DNA from: an uncultured Brevibacterium sp.
Lineage (GTDB): Bacteria; Actinomycetota; Actinomycetes; Actinomycetales; Brevibacteriaceae
Length of the DNA: 27,055 nucleotides
Reading direction: 5' to 3'
Assembly: GCA_943914815.1 (NCBI GenBank)
Contig: CALUDL010000016.1
Span: 1 to 27,055 of the forward strand
In this document: one piece after another, positions 18,663 through 26,165 of the stretch
Numbering within the stretch: the first letter of the stretch is position 1
Layout of the letters: each line of letters begins with the position of its first letter
Position numbers and translations under genes: made by a program
Notes under the pieces: generated by a model
The model's database searches: none
Seen by the model: the letters and a program-made list of their open reading frames with translations, nothing else
Told to the model about the DNA's origin: nothing

Positions 18663-19234
18663 TGACAGAAGCAACTGTGTCAAGCCGTCCGTTGCCACGT
18701 CTGAAGCAGGTGTACCGCGACGAAATCGTTCAGAAACTTCAGGACGAATTCTCGTACGCAAACCCCATGCAGGTTCCAACGCTCACCAAGGTTGTTGTCA
18801 ACATGGGTGTTGGAGACGCGGCACGTGACTCGAAACTCATTGAAGGCGCGATCCGCGACCTCACCATGATCACGGGTCAGAAGCCTGTTGTGACTCGCGC
18901 TAAGAAGTCGATCGCGCAGTTCAAACTGCGTGAAGGACAGCCCATTGGTGCCCACGTCACCATGCGTGGCGCTCGTATGTGGGAGTTCCTGGACCGCGTA
19001 GTTTCGCTGGCTCTGCCACGTATTCGTGACTTCCGCGGGCTTTCGGACCGCCAGTTCGATGGAAACGGTAACTACACGTTCGGTCTGACCGAACAGTCGA
19101 TGTTCCACGAAATCGATCAGGACTCAATCGACCGTGTTCGTGGTATGGACATCACCGTCGTTACCACTGCGAAGAACGACGACGAAGGCCGTGCGCTGCT
19201 TAAGCACCTCGGCTTCCCCTTCAAAACAAACTGA
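18662..19234 (+). CDS. rplE: 50S ribosomal protein L5
   Basis: This 190-residue L5 binds 5S rRNA and contacts P-site tRNA in the central protuberance. Conserved segments are [40 protein letters not shown] and the C-terminal [17 protein letters not shown]. In most actinobacteria and in Bacillus the next gene is rpsN (S14); here only 66 nt separate L5 from S8 and no S14 is present. Confidence 0.98.
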   Translation: MTEATVSSRPLPRLKQVYRDEIVQKLQDEFSYANPMQVPTLTKVVVNMGVGDAARDSKLIEGAIRDLTMITGQKPVVTRAKKSIAQFKLREGQPIGAHVTMRGARMWEFLDRVVSLALPRIRDFRGLSDRQFDGNGNYTFGLTEQSMFHEIDQDSIDRVRGMDITVVTTAKNDDEGRALLKHLGFPFKTN

Positions 19235-19300
19235 ACTACTACGTTGTAGGTCTGCGTGCTCACGCGCGTAGAAACCCCAACGAGGAAGGGCACAAGCCCA

Positions 19301-19699
19301 ATGACAATGACCGATCCGATCGCAGACATGTTAACGCGTCTGCGTAACGCAAACTCGGCGTATCACGAGGACGTCAGCATGCCTTACAGCAAGCTGAAGT
19401 CGAACATCGCCGAAATTCTCAAGGCTGAAGGTTACATCGCCGACTACCGCGTCGAAGACGCTGAAGTTGGTAAGAACCTCCAGCTCGACCTCAAGTTTGG
19501 TCCGAACCGCGAGCGTTCGATTGCAGGCATCAAGCGTGTTTCGAAGCCAGGTCTTCGTGTGTACGCAAAGAGCACCGCACTTCCTAAAGTCCTCGGTGGA
19601 CTGGGAATCGCAATCTTGTCAACGTCCTCGGGCCTCTTGACAGACAGGCAAGCCGCAAAGAAGGGCGTGGGTGGGGAAGTCCTCGCCTACGTTTGGTAG
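19301..19699 (+). CDS. rpsH: 30S ribosomal protein S8
   Basis: This 132-residue S8 is a primary 16S binder of the central domain. The frame is open further upstream, but the family N-terminus [18 protein letters not shown] and GAGGAAGGG at 19282-19290 place the start at 19301. The C-terminal motif [17 protein letters not shown] reads [20 protein letters not shown] here. In E. coli S8 represses the spc operon by binding its mRNA near the rplE start. Confidence 0.98.
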   Translation: MTMTDPIADMLTRLRNANSAYHEDVSMPYSKLKSNIAEILKAEGYIADYRVEDAEVGKNLQLDLKFGPNRERSIAGIKRVSKPGLRVYAKSTALPKVLGGLGIAILSTSSGLLTDRQAAKKGVGGEVLAYVW

Positions 19700-19716
19700 G
19701 AAAGGAGAGATAGCAG

Positions 19717-20253
19717 ATGTCACGTATTGGCAAACGGCCCATCTCCGTTCCGTCCGGCGTCGAGGTGAAGATTGATGGCCAGAACGTCTCGGTAAAGGGA
19801 CCTAAGGGTGAACTCGCACTCACCGTTGCTGAACCAATTACGGTCAGCTTGGACGATGCTGAGATCACTGTGAGCCGTCCTGACGACGAGCGTGAAAACC
19901 GTTCGTTGCACGGACTTACTCGTTCCCTGATTCACAACAACATCGTCGGTGTCACCGAAGGCTACTCGAAGAACCTCGAGATCGTTGGTACCGGTTACCG
20001 TGTTCAGGCAAAGGGTAAGAACCTGGAATTTAACCTGGGTTACAGCCACTCGATCACCGTTGAACCACCTGCAGGTATCGAATTCAAAGTTGATGGCCAG
20101 ACCAAGCTGAGCGTCAACGGAATCGACAAGCAGTTGGTGGGCGAGGTTGCGGCTAACATCCGTAAGCTGCGTAAGCCTGAACCGTACAAGGGTAAGGGAA
20201 TCCGCTACGCCGGCGAAGTTGTTCGCCGCAAGGTTGGAAAGGCTGGTAAGTAA
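19717..20253 (+). CDS. rplF: 50S ribosomal protein L6
   Basis: This 178-residue L6 lies near the GTPase-associated centre and the sarcin-ricin loop. It starts [17 protein letters not shown] after AGGAGAG and ends with the motif [20 protein letters not shown]. Length and both repeated domains are normal. rplR begins 2 nt after the stop, so the two are probably translated together. Confidence 0.98.
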   Translation: MSRIGKRPISVPSGVEVKIDGQNVSVKGPKGELALTVAEPITVSLDDAEITVSRPDDERENRSLHGLTRSLIHNNIVGVTEGYSKNLEIVGTGYRVQAKGKNLEFNLGYSHSITVEPPAGIEFKVDGQTKLSVNGIDKQLVGEVAANIRKLRKPEPYKGKGIRYAGEVVRRKVGKAGK

Positions 20254-20255
20254 CC

Positions 20256-20636
20256 ATGGCCTTTGGAAAGAAGCAAAGCTATGGCAAGGGCAAGGCTGCT
20301 GCGCGTGCCCGTCGCCACAACCGTCTGCGCAAATCTGTGTCGGGTACCGCTGCGCGTCCACGTCTGTCCGTGACGCGTTCGTCTCGCCACATGTTTGTTC
20401 AGGTTATCGACGATGTCGAAGGCAAGACCCTCGCATCGGCTTCCACCATGGAAGCTGACGTGCGTGCGATGTCCGAGGACAAGACTGCTAAGGCGCGCAA
20501 GGTAGGCGAGCTCGTCGCTGAACGCTCCAAGGCCGCCGGCATCGAAGCCGTTGTGTTTGACCGCGGTGGTAACGCATACCACGGTCGTGTCGCAGCGGTT
20601 GCTGAAGGTGCACGTGAAGGAGGGCTGAACCTGTGA
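20256..20636 (+). CDS. rplR: 50S ribosomal protein L18
   Basis: This 126-residue L18 binds 5S rRNA and brings it to the central protuberance with L5. The basic N-terminus ([20 protein letters not shown]) precedes the core [20 protein letters not shown] and the C-terminal [20 protein letters not shown]. Its stop overlaps the rpsE GTG by four bases. Confidence 0.98.
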   Translation: MAFGKKQSYGKGKAAARARRHNRLRKSVSGTAARPRLSVTRSSRHMFVQVIDDVEGKTLASASTMEADVRAMSEDKTAKARKVGELVAERSKAAGIEAVVFDRGGNAYHGRVAAVAEGAREGGLNL

Positions 20637-21280
20637 GCGAAGAAAACAAGAATCAGCAAGCGCAGGCTGAGCAGAACAACAACAAGTCTGATGAACGCGG
20701 TCGCGGCCGAGGTCGTGGCGAGGGTGGCGGACGTCGTGGTAACCGCGGCGACCGTGACGACAGGAACCAGTTCATTGAGCACGTAGTCACCATTAACCGC
20801 GTGTCCAAGGTGGTTAAGGGTGGACGCCGTTTCTCCTTCACTGCTCTTGTAATTGTTGGTGACGGCGACGGCATGGTTGGCGTTGGCTACGGTAAGGCGA
20901 AGGAAGTTCCTGCCGCTATCGCTAAGGGTGTTGAGGAAGCAAAGAAGAACTTCTTCCGCGTGCCTCGCATCCAGAAGACCATTCCGCACCCTGTCCAGGG
21001 TGAGGATGCAGCTGGTGTCGTTCTGTTGCGTCCTGCTGCTCCTGGTACCGGTGTTATCGCCGGTGGTCCGGTGCGCGCTGTCCTCGACTGTGTGGGTATC
21101 CAGGACATTCTGTCCAAGTCGCTTGGCTCAGCAAACGCGATCAACATTGTTCACGCAACGATTGCGGCTCTGAAGCAGCTTGAGCGTCCTGAGGAAGTTG
21201 CGGCTCGTCGTGGCCTGCCCGTTGACGAGGTTGCACCTCACGCTCTGCTTGTTGCAGCGCAGAAGGGAGCTGCTTCCTAA
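20633..21280 (+). CDS. rpsE: 30S ribosomal protein S5 with Arg/Gly-rich N-terminus
   Basis: This 215-residue S5 acts in decoding accuracy and in the mRNA entry tunnel. Residues 1-45 are a disordered, charged lead with [18 protein letters not shown], replacing the short N-terminus of E. coli S5. The core starts [18 protein letters not shown], the loop where spectinomycin-resistance changes occur, and looks wild type. [20 protein letters not shown] and the C-terminal [14 protein letters not shown] are typical. GTG start with AGGAGGG upstream. Confidence 0.97.
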   Translation: MSEENKNQQAQAEQNNNKSDERGRGRGRGEGGGRRGNRGDRDDRNQFIEHVVTINRVSKVVKGGRRFSFTALVIVGDGDGMVGVGYGKAKEVPAAIAKGVEEAKKNFFRVPRIQKTIPHPVQGEDAAGVVLLRPAAPGTGVIAGGPVRAVLDCVGIQDILSKSLGSANAINIVHATIAALKQLERPEEVAARRGLPVDEVAPHALLVAAQKGAAS

Positions 21281-21462
21281 TGGCAAAGCTCAAGATTACC
21301 CAGGTGAAGTCAAAGATTGGTGGCAAGGAAAACCAGCGTCAGACTCTCCGTTCGCTTGGTCTTCGTAAACTGCACGACACTGTTGTGAAGGAAGACCGTC
21401 CGGAGATTCGTGGCATGGTGAACACCGTCAGCCACCTTGTAACGGTCGAAGAGGTGGACTGA
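21280..21462 (+). CDS. rpmD: 50S ribosomal protein L30
   Basis: This 60-residue L30 has the family pattern [37 protein letters not shown] and [15 protein letters not shown]. The ATG shares one base with the rpsE TAA; rplO begins 1 nt after the stop. L30 is present here although some bacteria lack it. Confidence 0.97.
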   Translation: MAKLKITQVKSKIGGKENQRQTLRSLGLRKLHDTVVKEDRPEIRGMVNTVSHLVTVEEVD

Positions 21463-21463
21463 T

Positions 21464-21916
21464 ATGGCCGACAACAAGGCACTGAAGCTCCACGATCTGC
21501 GTCCGGCTCCCGGTGCGAAGACCGCTAAGACCCGTGTGGGTCGCGGTGAAGCATCGAAGGGTAAGACTGCGGGTCGCGGTACTAAAGGTACGAAGGCACG
21601 CTACCAGGTTCCAGAGCGCTTTGAAGGTGGCCAGACGCCACTGCACATGCGCCTGCCTAAACTGCGTGGTTTCAAGAACCCGAACAAGGTTGAGTACCAG
21701 GTTGTGAACCTCGACAAGTTGTCACAGTTGTTCCCTGAAGGTGGAACCGTGACTGTTGATGACTTGGTTGCTAAGGGTGCTGTACGCGCTAAGCAGCCGG
21801 TGAAGGTTCTGGGCACTGGTGAAATCACCGTGAAGCTCGACATCACGGCACACAAGTTCTCGAAGTCGGCAGCTGACAAGATCGCTGCTGCAGGTGGCTC
21901 GGCTACCAGCTTGTGA
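21464..21916 (+). CDS. rplO: 50S ribosomal protein L15
   Basis: This 150-residue L15 is a late 50S assembly protein. It starts [20 protein letters not shown], contains the glycine- and lysine-rich [20 protein letters not shown] and [20 protein letters not shown]. The stop TGA is followed closely by further stop codons. In many bacteria secY follows directly; here a strong terminator and two accessory genes come first. Confidence 0.98.
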   Translation: MADNKALKLHDLRPAPGAKTAKTRVGRGEASKGKTAGRGTKGTKARYQVPERFEGGQTPLHMRLPKLRGFKNPNKVEYQVVNLDKLSQLFPEGGTVTVDDLVAKGAVRAKQPVKVLGTGEITVKLDITAHKFSKSAADKIAAAGGSATSL

Positions 21917-21930
21917 TGAGTGAATAAGAC

Positions 21931-21967
21931 AAATGGGGAGGAACTTCGGTTCCTCCCCATTTTTCTT
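21931..21967 (+). terminator. Strong intrinsic terminator of the spc operon
   Basis: AAATGGGGAGGAAC (21931-21944) pairs over all 14 bases with GTTCCTCCCCATTT (21949-21962) around a TTCG loop closed by C-G, the extra-stable UUCG tetraloop. The T-run is ATTTTTCTTT. This is the clearest terminator in the window and shows that secY must have its own promoter. Confidence 0.95.
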
Positions 21968-22014
21968 TGCCTACCATCAACGGAACTGTCCCCAGCGGAA
22001 CTGTTCTTTAACGA

Positions 22015-22035
22015 CCGAGGTGGGGGACACCTCGG
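22015..22035 (-). terminator. Possible terminator of the small membrane protein gene
   Basis: CCGAGGTG (22015-22022) and CACCTCGG (22028-22035) form a perfect 8-bp stem, 6 nt beyond the stop of the minus-strand gene. On the minus strand only TCGTTAAAG follows, so the T-run is poor. Nearby CGGAACTGT occurs twice (21981-21989 and 21996-22004). Confidence 0.5.
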
Positions 22036-22041
22036 CGGGGG

Positions 22042-22266
22042 TCAGGCCTTGGGTTTGCTGAGTGAGAAAGTGATGAGGGCTGCGATGAATGTGCACGAAA
22101 ATGCGAGCAGTCCGATAAGTGCCATCCAAGTCAGAAGTTTTGGTACGGATAGGCCTGCGATTCCGAAAGCGACACATGTGATGATGACGGCAACGCTCAT
22201 GGCGGCGAGTGCTGAAATGAATGCTTTGGCGCCGTTGGCGAGTTTGTGGACTGACTCTGTTTGCAT
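22042..22266 (-). CDS. Small two-helix membrane protein, unknown function
   Basis: This is a 74-residue protein. The frame is open further upstream, but ATG 22266 is preferred because AGGAG lies 6 nt before it and a membrane-protein start fits. Residues 14-37 (AFISALAAMSVAVIITCVAF onward) and 42-68 (LLTWMALIGLLAFSCTFIAA onward) are hydrophobic helices, with a short loop SVPK between. The tail is SLSKPKA. I recognise no family. It is divergent from the PaaX-like gene across 108 nt, so it is a natural candidate for its target. Confidence 0.7.
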   Translation of the reverse strand: MQTESVHKLANGAKAFISALAAMSVAVIITCVAFGIAGLSVPKLLTWMALIGLLAFSCTFIAALITFSLSKPKA

Positions 22267-22304
22267 GTTCAACTCCTGTGTTGGGTAGGTGAGAGAAGTA
22301 GGGG

Positions 22305-22340
22305 GTGTTATTCCACACTGATGGTATTGTGACGTAACAC
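22305..22340. promoter_or_regulatory. Inverted repeat around a candidate promoter of the PaaX-like gene
   Basis: GTGTTA (22305-22310) and TAACAC (22335-22340) are a 6-bp inverted pair 24 nt apart. Between them is TGGTATTGT (22322-22330 region), an extended -10 for the rightward gene, without a good -35. A dimeric regulator bound here would block that promoter and probably the divergent one. Confidence 0.4.
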
Positions 22341-22374
22341 TCACAAAAAATTCCTCCCGTTTCACGGAGAAAAT

Positions 22375-23202
22375 GTGGCAAACAGGTACAGGATCACGCG
22401 GCCGGGCTTCGACGTCGTTTCCGTTTTTGGTAGCTTGTGGGCTCGCGCTTTGCCCATTCCCGTCATCGTGGCACTGCTGGGGGAGCGCGGGTACTCCGAA
22501 TCTTCTGTGCGAAACCAGATTGGGCGCATGGTGTCGCGCGGTGCGATGCGAGCGGAGAAAGTCGGCAAGTATTCAGTAGTGTCGTTGGCACCCCATGTCG
22601 AAGCAAATTTTCTACAGGTCTCGCCGGCTGCGGTTGCGCCAGTATATGACGGCACTCTGTCTCTGTTGTTGTATGAGATTCCCGAGGTGTCCCGCACCTG
22701 CCGTGACAAGTTGCTTTATATTGCGGAACACCACGGGTATGGGAAGTTGCGGTCTGGTGCATTGCTCGGTGTAGTGGATCGTTCACATGAGGTGTTGCCG
22801 TTCGTGGAGTTGCCTCAAGGTGCTTGGGCTACCGCGACGACGCTTCGCCCCGTTACACTGCGGCAGGCGCAAGAGCTTGTTGAGCGCGCGTATGGCGTGA
22901 GTGAGAAGGTGCAAGAAATAGAAGGTGTGAGCACGCAGGTTGCGCAGCTTGAGCGCTCATACCGGTCACCGAATGTGCTTTCGCCATCAAAGTACTACGA
23001 CGTGTTCTTTACCGCCTCGATGTTGGGTTTCCGGTTGCCGTCGATACCTGATGAGTTGACAATGGGCCCCAACTTGGCGGTGGTGCAAGCAAAACTCATG
23101 AAAGCGCTGTCTGAATTGCACACAGTTGCATTGCGTGACGCGGAAAAGGCTGTGGCAAGTATGGTGCCTAGTGCTGACCTAATTGCTGACCGCGACAGTT
23201 GA
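22375..23202 (+). CDS. PaaX-family transcriptional regulator
   Basis: This 275-residue protein has the PaaX architecture. Residues about 10-72 are a winged helix (ALPIPVIVALLGERGYSESS, VRNQIGRMVSRGAM, EKVGKYSVVSLAP). Residues about 90-160 carry the central domain signature YDGTLSLLLYEIPEVSRTCR and GYGKLRSGALLGVV. The rest is a helical C-terminal domain. The best known member represses phenylacetate degradation and responds to phenylacetyl-CoA; no such genes are here, so ligand and targets are unknown. The GTG start has GGAG 5 nt upstream. Leu and Val codons are often TTG and GTG, unlike the ribosomal neighbours, which suggests low expression or later acquisition. Confidence 0.75.
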   Translation: MANRYRITRPGFDVVSVFGSLWARALPIPVIVALLGERGYSESSVRNQIGRMVSRGAMRAEKVGKYSVVSLAPHVEANFLQVSPAAVAPVYDGTLSLLLYEIPEVSRTCRDKLLYIAEHHGYGKLRSGALLGVVDRSHEVLPFVELPQGAWATATTLRPVTLRQAQELVERAYGVSEKVQEIEGVSTQVAQLERSYRSPNVLSPSKYYDVFFTASMLGFRLPSIPDELTMGPNLAVVQAKLMKALSELHTVALRDAEKAVASMVPSADLIADRDS

Positions 23203-23247
23203 ACGCTGGGCCGTATGCGCCGTATAAGTAAGGGTTCTTGCCGGTTC

Positions 23248-23270
23248 ACGGGAAAAGTTAACGTTCCCGT
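23248..23270. promoter_or_regulatory. Inverted repeat between the PaaX-like gene and secY
   Basis: ACGGGAA (23248-23254) and TTCCCGT (23264-23270) flank 9 nt containing GTTAAC. It begins 46 nt after the regulator's stop. It could be a weak terminator stem or an operator; no T-run follows. Confidence 0.35.
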
Positions 23271-23287
23271 TACAGTCATTGCCCGAG

Positions 23288-23316
23288 TTACTGATAAAGT
23301 GCTCTGGTACTGTAAT
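23288..23316 (+). promoter_or_regulatory. Candidate secY promoter
   Basis: TGTAAT (23311-23316) matches the -10 consensus at five of six bases. TTACTG, 17 nt upstream, is a poor -35. Transcription would start near 23323, just before the hairpin at 23327-23348. Confidence 0.4.
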
Positions 23317-23326
23317 CGGATCTTTG

Positions 23327-23348
23327 GGCCACGGTGCGTGCCGTGGCC
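23327..23348 (+). promoter_or_regulatory. Hairpin in the secY leader
   Basis: GGCCACGG (23327-23334) pairs perfectly with CCGTGGCC (23341-23348) around TGCGTG. It ends 8 nt before the GGAGG ribosome site of secY and is followed by ACTGTTTTGG. It would form the very 5' end of the mRNA if the proposed promoter is right, so it may protect the transcript or modulate initiation. Confidence 0.6.
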
Positions 23349-23365
23349 ACTGTTTTGGAGGACTC

Positions 23366-24667
23366 TTGCTCGGCGCAATTGGGCGGGCCTTTCGTACGCC
23401 TGACTTGAGAAACAAACTCCTCTTTACCCTTGGGGTAATTGTTTTGTTCCGGCTCGGAAGCTTCATTCCCGCGCCTGGCATTGACTATTCACAAGTTCAA
23501 GAGTGTGTTGCCTCGCCCGCTCTTGGTCAAGGCGCTTTCGGGCTCATCAACCTGTTTAGTGGTGGTGCGCTCCTCAAGCTTTCGATCTTTGCTTTGGGAA
23601 TCATGCCGTACATTACGGCCAGCATTATTACGCAGCTTTTGCGTGTGGTGATTCCTCGGTTCGAAGCACTGCACAAAGAGGGGGCTTCCGGGCAGGCTAA
23701 GCTCACGCAGTACACGCGTTACATGACCATTGCGTTGGCGATTCTGAACGCCACCACCCTGGTGACTACCGTTCGCACGGGTGCCCTGTTCGGCAACGTG
23801 GACGCGTGTATGAACCTGATTGCGAATGACACGTGGTGGGGCATCTGCATTATTGTGCTGGCGCTGACCGCTGGTACTGCACTCATCATGTGGATGGGTG
23901 AGCAGATCACTGAGCGCGGTGTTGGTAACGGTATGTCGATCCTGATTTTCACCTCGGTCGCTGCTGGGTTCCCTGCCGCCTTGAACTCGATTCTGACGTC
24001 GAAGGGTATCGACATTTTCGCGATCGTCTTGGCCGTGGGTCTGTTGGTCATCCTGGCCGTGGTGTTCGTTGAGCAGTCGCAGCGGCGCATCCCGGTTCAG
24101 TACGCCAAGCGCATGGTGGGTCGCCGCATGTTCGGTGGCACTTCCACCTACATTCCCATCAAGGTCAACCAGGCCGGTGTTATCCCGGTGATCTTCGCAT
24201 CCTCAGTCCTCTACTTGCCAACGCTGATTTCTCAATTCGGTGACCCGGAAGCCGGATGGGTGCAGTGGATCAACACTCACCTCACGCGAGGTGACCACTG
24301 GATTTACATTCTCACGTACGCAGTGCTGACGATCTTCTTCGCGTACTTCTACGTTGCGATTACTTTCAACCCTGAAGAAGTGGCTGACAACATGAAGAAG
24401 TACGGTGGATTCATTCCGGGAATTCGTGCGGGACGGCCCACGGAACAATACTTGAGCTACGTGCTGACACGCATCACATTCCCTGGTTCGCTGTACTTGA
24501 CCGTGGTCGCTTTGATCCCGCTCATCGCGCTGATTTTGATTGACGCAAATCAGGACTTCCCGTTCGGTGGAACGTCGATCCTGATTGTGGTGGGTGTTGG
24601 TCTTGAAACCGTCAAGCAGATCAACAGCCAGATGCAACAACGTCACTATGAAGGTTTGCTCAGGTAG
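23366..24667 (+). CDS. secY: Sec translocon channel subunit SecY (TTG start)
   Basis: This is a 433-residue integral membrane protein with about ten hydrophobic helices, the protein-conducting channel of the Sec pathway. An ATG at 23279 would add 29 residues (KCSGTVIGSLGHGACRGHCF and similar) unrelated to SecY. TTG 23366 gives the family N-terminus LGAIGRAFRTPDLRNKLLFT and has GGAGG at 23357-23361, so it is preferred. PYITASIITQLL marks the plug/TM2 region, and GVGLETVKQINSQM is the conserved C-terminus. adk follows after 21 nt. Confidence 0.95.
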   Translation: MLGAIGRAFRTPDLRNKLLFTLGVIVLFRLGSFIPAPGIDYSQVQECVASPALGQGAFGLINLFSGGALLKLSIFALGIMPYITASIITQLLRVVIPRFEALHKEGASGQAKLTQYTRYMTIALAILNATTLVTTVRTGALFGNVDACMNLIANDTWWGICIIVLALTAGTALIMWMGEQITERGVGNGMSILIFTSVAAGFPAALNSILTSKGIDIFAIVLAVGLLVILAVVFVEQSQRRIPVQYAKRMVGRRMFGGTSTYIPIKVNQAGVIPVIFASSVLYLPTLISQFGDPEAGWVQWINTHLTRGDHWIYILTYAVLTIFFAYFYVAITFNPEEVADNMKKYGGFIPGIRAGRPTEQYLSYVLTRITFPGSLYLTVVALIPLIALILIDANQDFPFGGTSILIVVGVGLETVKQINSQMQQRHYEGLLR

Positions 24668-24688
24668 TTCAGAAAGGTAGCTAAAGCT

Positions 24689-25252
24689 ATGCGCATCATT
24701 TTGATTGGTCCCCCTGGGGCAGGAAAAGGTACTCAGGCTGCTCGGTTGAGCGAAAAGCTTGGTATTCCCGCCATTTCCACGGGTGACATCTTCCGTGCCA
24801 ATGTGAAGAACGAAACTGAGTTGGGCAAGACCGCTAAGCGTTACATGGACGCTGGCGAGTACGTCCCTGACGAGGTGACGAACTCCATGGTGCAGGATCG
24901 CCTGAACCAGGACGACACGGCAAACGGTTTCATGCTCGACGGTTACCCACGTACTGAGGCTCAGGTTCACGAACTCGACCGCATGCTCAATGAAGCTTCG
25001 CAGGAACTGGACCACGTGGTTGAGCTGACCGCTGACACTGACGAAATCGTGGCGCGGTTGCTGGCGCGTGCGCAGATCGAAAAGCGCGCCGACGACACCG
25101 AGGACGTGATCCGTCACCGCCTGGACGTGTACGTGGAGCAGACTCAGCCGCTGACTGACATCTACCAAGAGCGTGGACTGTTGCGTAAGGTTGACGGTCT
25201 GGGCGAAATCGACGAGGTCACTGACCGCGTTCTCAAAGCTTTAGGAGTGTAA
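24689..25252 (+). CDS. adk: Adenylate kinase, short form
   Basis: This 187-residue enzyme interconverts ATP + AMP and 2 ADP. The P-loop is GPPGAGKGT at residues 7-15, the NMP-binding part starts at STGDIFRANV, and GYPRT carries the conserved arginine. The LID is short (ARAQIEKRADDTEDVIRHR) and has no zinc-binding cysteines, the usual actinobacterial form. The TAA overlaps the map ATG by one base, so coupling with map is likely. Confidence 0.97.
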   Translation: MRIILIGPPGAGKGTQAARLSEKLGIPAISTGDIFRANVKNETELGKTAKRYMDAGEYVPDEVTNSMVQDRLNQDDTANGFMLDGYPRTEAQVHELDRMLNEASQELDHVVELTADTDEIVARLLARAQIEKRADDTEDVIRHRLDVYVEQTQPLTDIYQERGLLRKVDGLGEIDEVTDRVLKALGV

Positions 25253-26076
25253 TGTTCGGTTCCAAAGTGGAACTGAAATCGGATAAAGAAATCGCGCTCA
25301 TGCGGAAAGCTGGGCTCGTATCGCGGGCGGCTCTGGAAGCCGCCCGTTCGGTTTTGGTTCCGGGGGTTACCACCGCCGAGGTCGACGCGGCTTCCGCACA
25401 GGCGATCGCTGACGCTGGCGCCACCTCCAACTTTTTGGGGTATTACGGCTATCCGGCCACCGTGTGTATTTCTGTGAATGAAGAAATTGTTCATGGGATC
25501 CCGGGTGATCGTGTGATCCGTGAGGGGGACCTGGTTTCCGTTGACGGTGGTGCGATTGTTGACGGTTGGCATGGTGACAACGCGTTTACCACGATCGTAG
25601 GTGGCGGTGGGGATCCTGCTGACCAGCGTTTGTCTGATGTGACCGAGGAGTCCATGTGGGCTGGCATCGCTGCGTTTGCTTCCGCTAAGCGGATTGGTGA
25701 CGTTGGTGCAGCGATTGAGGGTTACATCATGGATGTGGCTCCGGATCTTTCTGTTGTGGAAGATTTCACTGGCCATGGAATTGGCACGCAAATGCACATG
25801 GAGCCCGAGGTTCTGAACTACGGGGCGAAGAATCGTGGCCCCCGGGTTCGCCCTGGAATGGTGATCTGTATCGAGCCAATTGTGGTGCGCGGTGATCAGG
25901 CGAACACCACACTGGATGACGAATGGACGGTCATCACTAATGACGGTTCACGTGCAGCTCACTGGGAGAACACGGTCGCAATGCACCAGAACGGTATCTG
26001 GGTTTTGACAGAGCCAGACGGGGGAGAAGCGCGTTTAGCGCCTTATGGTGTTACCCCTGTTCCACTGCCTGAATAG
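25252..26076 (+). CDS. map: Methionine aminopeptidase, type I
   Basis: This 274-residue enzyme removes the initiator methionine from nascent proteins. The five metal ligands are all present: D98, D109, H175, E208 and E239; H81 and H182 match the E. coli substrate-contact histidines 79 and 178. No N-terminal zinc-finger extension is seen. In many actinobacteria infA, rpmJ and rpsM come next; here a secreted hydrolase follows instead, so the alpha operon must lie elsewhere or further on. Confidence 0.97.
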   Translation: MFGSKVELKSDKEIALMRKAGLVSRAALEAARSVLVPGVTTAEVDAASAQAIADAGATSNFLGYYGYPATVCISVNEEIVHGIPGDRVIREGDLVSVDGGAIVDGWHGDNAFTTIVGGGGDPADQRLSDVTEESMWAGIAAFASAKRIGDVGAAIEGYIMDVAPDLSVVEDFTGHGIGTQMHMEPEVLNYGAKNRGPRVRPGMVICIEPIVVRGDQANTTLDDEWTVITNDGSRAAHWENTVAMHQNGIWVLTEPDGGEARLAPYGVTPVPLPE

Positions 26077-26094
26077 GGCGCAGCCCTGAGGCGC

Positions 26095-26122
26095 TCACGA
26101 CAAAATATGAAAAAAATCGTGA
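26095..26122. promoter_or_regulatory. Inverted repeat upstream of the hydrolase gene
   Basis: TCACGA (26095-26100) and TCGTGA (26117-26122) flank 16 nt of A-rich sequence and end 5 nt before the candidate -35. This is a possible operator. As RNA it would be a weak stem. Confidence 0.35.
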
Positions 26123-26127
26123 CGAGC

Positions 26128-26158
26128 TTCACAGAAACCGGTCAGAATGTTTTAAGAT
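26128..26158 (+). promoter_or_regulatory. Promoter for a leaderless hydrolase transcript
   Basis: TTCACA (26128-26133) matches the -35 at five of six bases; TAAGAT (26153-26158) is the -10, 19 nt on. The -10 ends 7 nt before the ATG at 26166 and there is no Shine-Dalgarno, so transcription probably starts at the start codon. Confidence 0.5.
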
Positions 26159-26165
26159 CGGTCCC

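Noticed and set aside
17801..22035. The same 8-base arms CACCTCGG/CCGAGGTG in the hairpins at 17801-17856 and 22015-22035
   Set aside because: The order of arms is opposite and the surrounding sequences differ, so a shared element is unlikely; treated as coincidence.
23279..23365. 29-residue N-terminal extension of SecY from an ATG
   Set aside because: The extension is unlike SecY and spans the promoter and hairpin; TTG 23366 has a good ribosome site and the conserved N-terminus.
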